A DNA stretch of 64,000 nt from Ralstonia mannitolilytica (GTDB lineage: Bacteria; Pseudomonadota; Gammaproteobacteria; Burkholderiales; Burkholderiaceae), in assembly GCF_905397375.1 (NCBI RefSeq), contig NZ_CAJPVG010000005.1:62001-126000 (forward strand), given 5' to 3'. The position numbers and the translations under genes are program-made. Shown here one piece after another: positions 63,634-64,000 of this stretch. Position 1 is the stretch's first letter. Each line of letters begins with the position of its first letter. The notes below the pieces were generated by a model. The model saw nothing but the letters and a program-made list of their open reading frames with translations, searched no databases and had not been told where the DNA came from.

Positions 63634-64000
63634 ATGCGCATCCTCGGCATCGATCCCGGCCTTCGCACCACGGGTTTCGGCGTGCTCGAACGGCACGGCC
63701 ACAAGCTCGTGTACGTGGCCTCGGGCACGATCAAGAGCAACGGCAATGCCGACCTGCCCAGCCGCCTGAAGACGCTGTATGACGGCGTCTCCGAACTGGT
63801 GAGCACCTACCGGCCGGACTGCGCTTCCATCGAAAAGGTGTTCGTCAACGTCAACCCGCAATCGACGCTGCTGCTCGGCCAGGCCCGCGGCGCGGTGATC
63901 TGCGGCCTGATGAGCGGCAACCTGCCCGTGTTCGAATACACCGCGCTGCAACTGAAGCAGGCCGTCGTCGGCTACGGCCGCGCCAACAAGGACCAGGTGC
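63634..64000 (+). CDS. ruvC: Crossover junction endodeoxyribonuclease RuvC, 3' end outside the window
   Basis: The frame starts at ATG 63634 and is open to the window edge, giving the first 122 codons. MRILGIDPGLRTTGFGVLE carries the catalytic Asp-7, and SIEKVFVNVNPQSTLLLGQARG carries the second acidic residue and the RuvC signature. It cleaves Holliday junctions with RuvAB, whose genes usually follow. Confidence 0.95.
   Translation, partial: MRILGIDPGLRTTGFGVLERHGHKLVYVASGTIKSNGNADLPSRLKTLYDGVSELVSTYRPDCASIEKVFVNVNPQSTLLLGQARGAVICGLMSGNLPVFEYTALQLKQAVVGYGRANKDQV

Overview
The window is chromosomal DNA of a high-GC betaproteobacterium of the order Burkholderiales, most likely a Ralstonia. 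This rests on gene order (miaB-phoH-ybeY-corC-lnt-glyQ-glyS; lptD-surA-pdxA-rsmA opposite amgK/murU; dusB-fis-purH-ruvC), codon usage and protein sequences recalled from that genus. No database search was run. No tRNA, rRNA, CRISPR array, insertion sequence, transposase or integrase was found.

Layout. (1) 1-2.1 kb: an AT-rich, anomalous tract, probably the edge of an integrated element. It holds the end of a small membrane protein and a three-gene minus-strand cassette in which two paralogous coiled-coil proteins flank a small protein resembling VbhA antitoxins. It ends at an inverted repeat and an orphan terminator. (2) 2.3-8.5 kb: an I78-type inhibitor lipoprotein; a Baeyer-Villiger monooxygenase plus alpha/beta hydrolase pair with a divergent TetR regulator; a second flavin monooxygenase; a cupin; and an orphan OmpR-type response regulator. 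A minus-strand small-RNA-like hairpin/terminator module lies at about 8.7 kb. (3) 8.9-17.3 kb: a LysR/pirin divergent pair, srkA-like kinase, RhlE-type RNA helicase, a LysR/MFS divergent pair, and an acetylpolyamine-amidohydrolase-like deacetylase. (4) 17.5-28.9 kb: a fatty-acid cluster with a TetR regulator, FadE, a two-domain FabG, a MaoC hydratase, thiolase and FadD, then a DUF1571 protein and an OmpW porin. (5) 29-43 kb: a renalase-like oxidase, a small exported protein, then the RNA-processing/envelope run miaB, phoH, ybeY, corC, lnt, glyQ, glyS, gmhB, plsC. Two exported proteins of unknown function interrupt this run, one His-rich with a Pro-Thr repeat linker and one between glyQ and glyS. 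(6) 43-64 kb: metallopeptidase, gloA, a DMT exporter, the minus-strand lptD-surA-pdxA-rsmA group, amgK-azlC-azlD-murU, an MHYT-GGDEF-EAL protein, pepP-ubiH, a DadA-like oxidase, dusB-fis, purH and the start of ruvC.

How it works together. Much of the right half serves envelope building (LPS export and heptose, lipoprotein acylation, phospholipid acylation, peptidoglycan-sugar recycling, outer-membrane folding) and translation quality (miaB, ybeY, dusB, rsmA, glyQS). The left half is accessory oxidative metabolism, with regulators mostly divergent from their likely targets. The observations most worth a second look are the paralog/small-protein cassette at the left edge, the His-rich exported protein at 34.1-35.2 kb, the exported ORF coupled between glyQ and glyS, the sRNA-like module at 8.7 kb and the attenuator-like hairpin ahead of dusB-fis.
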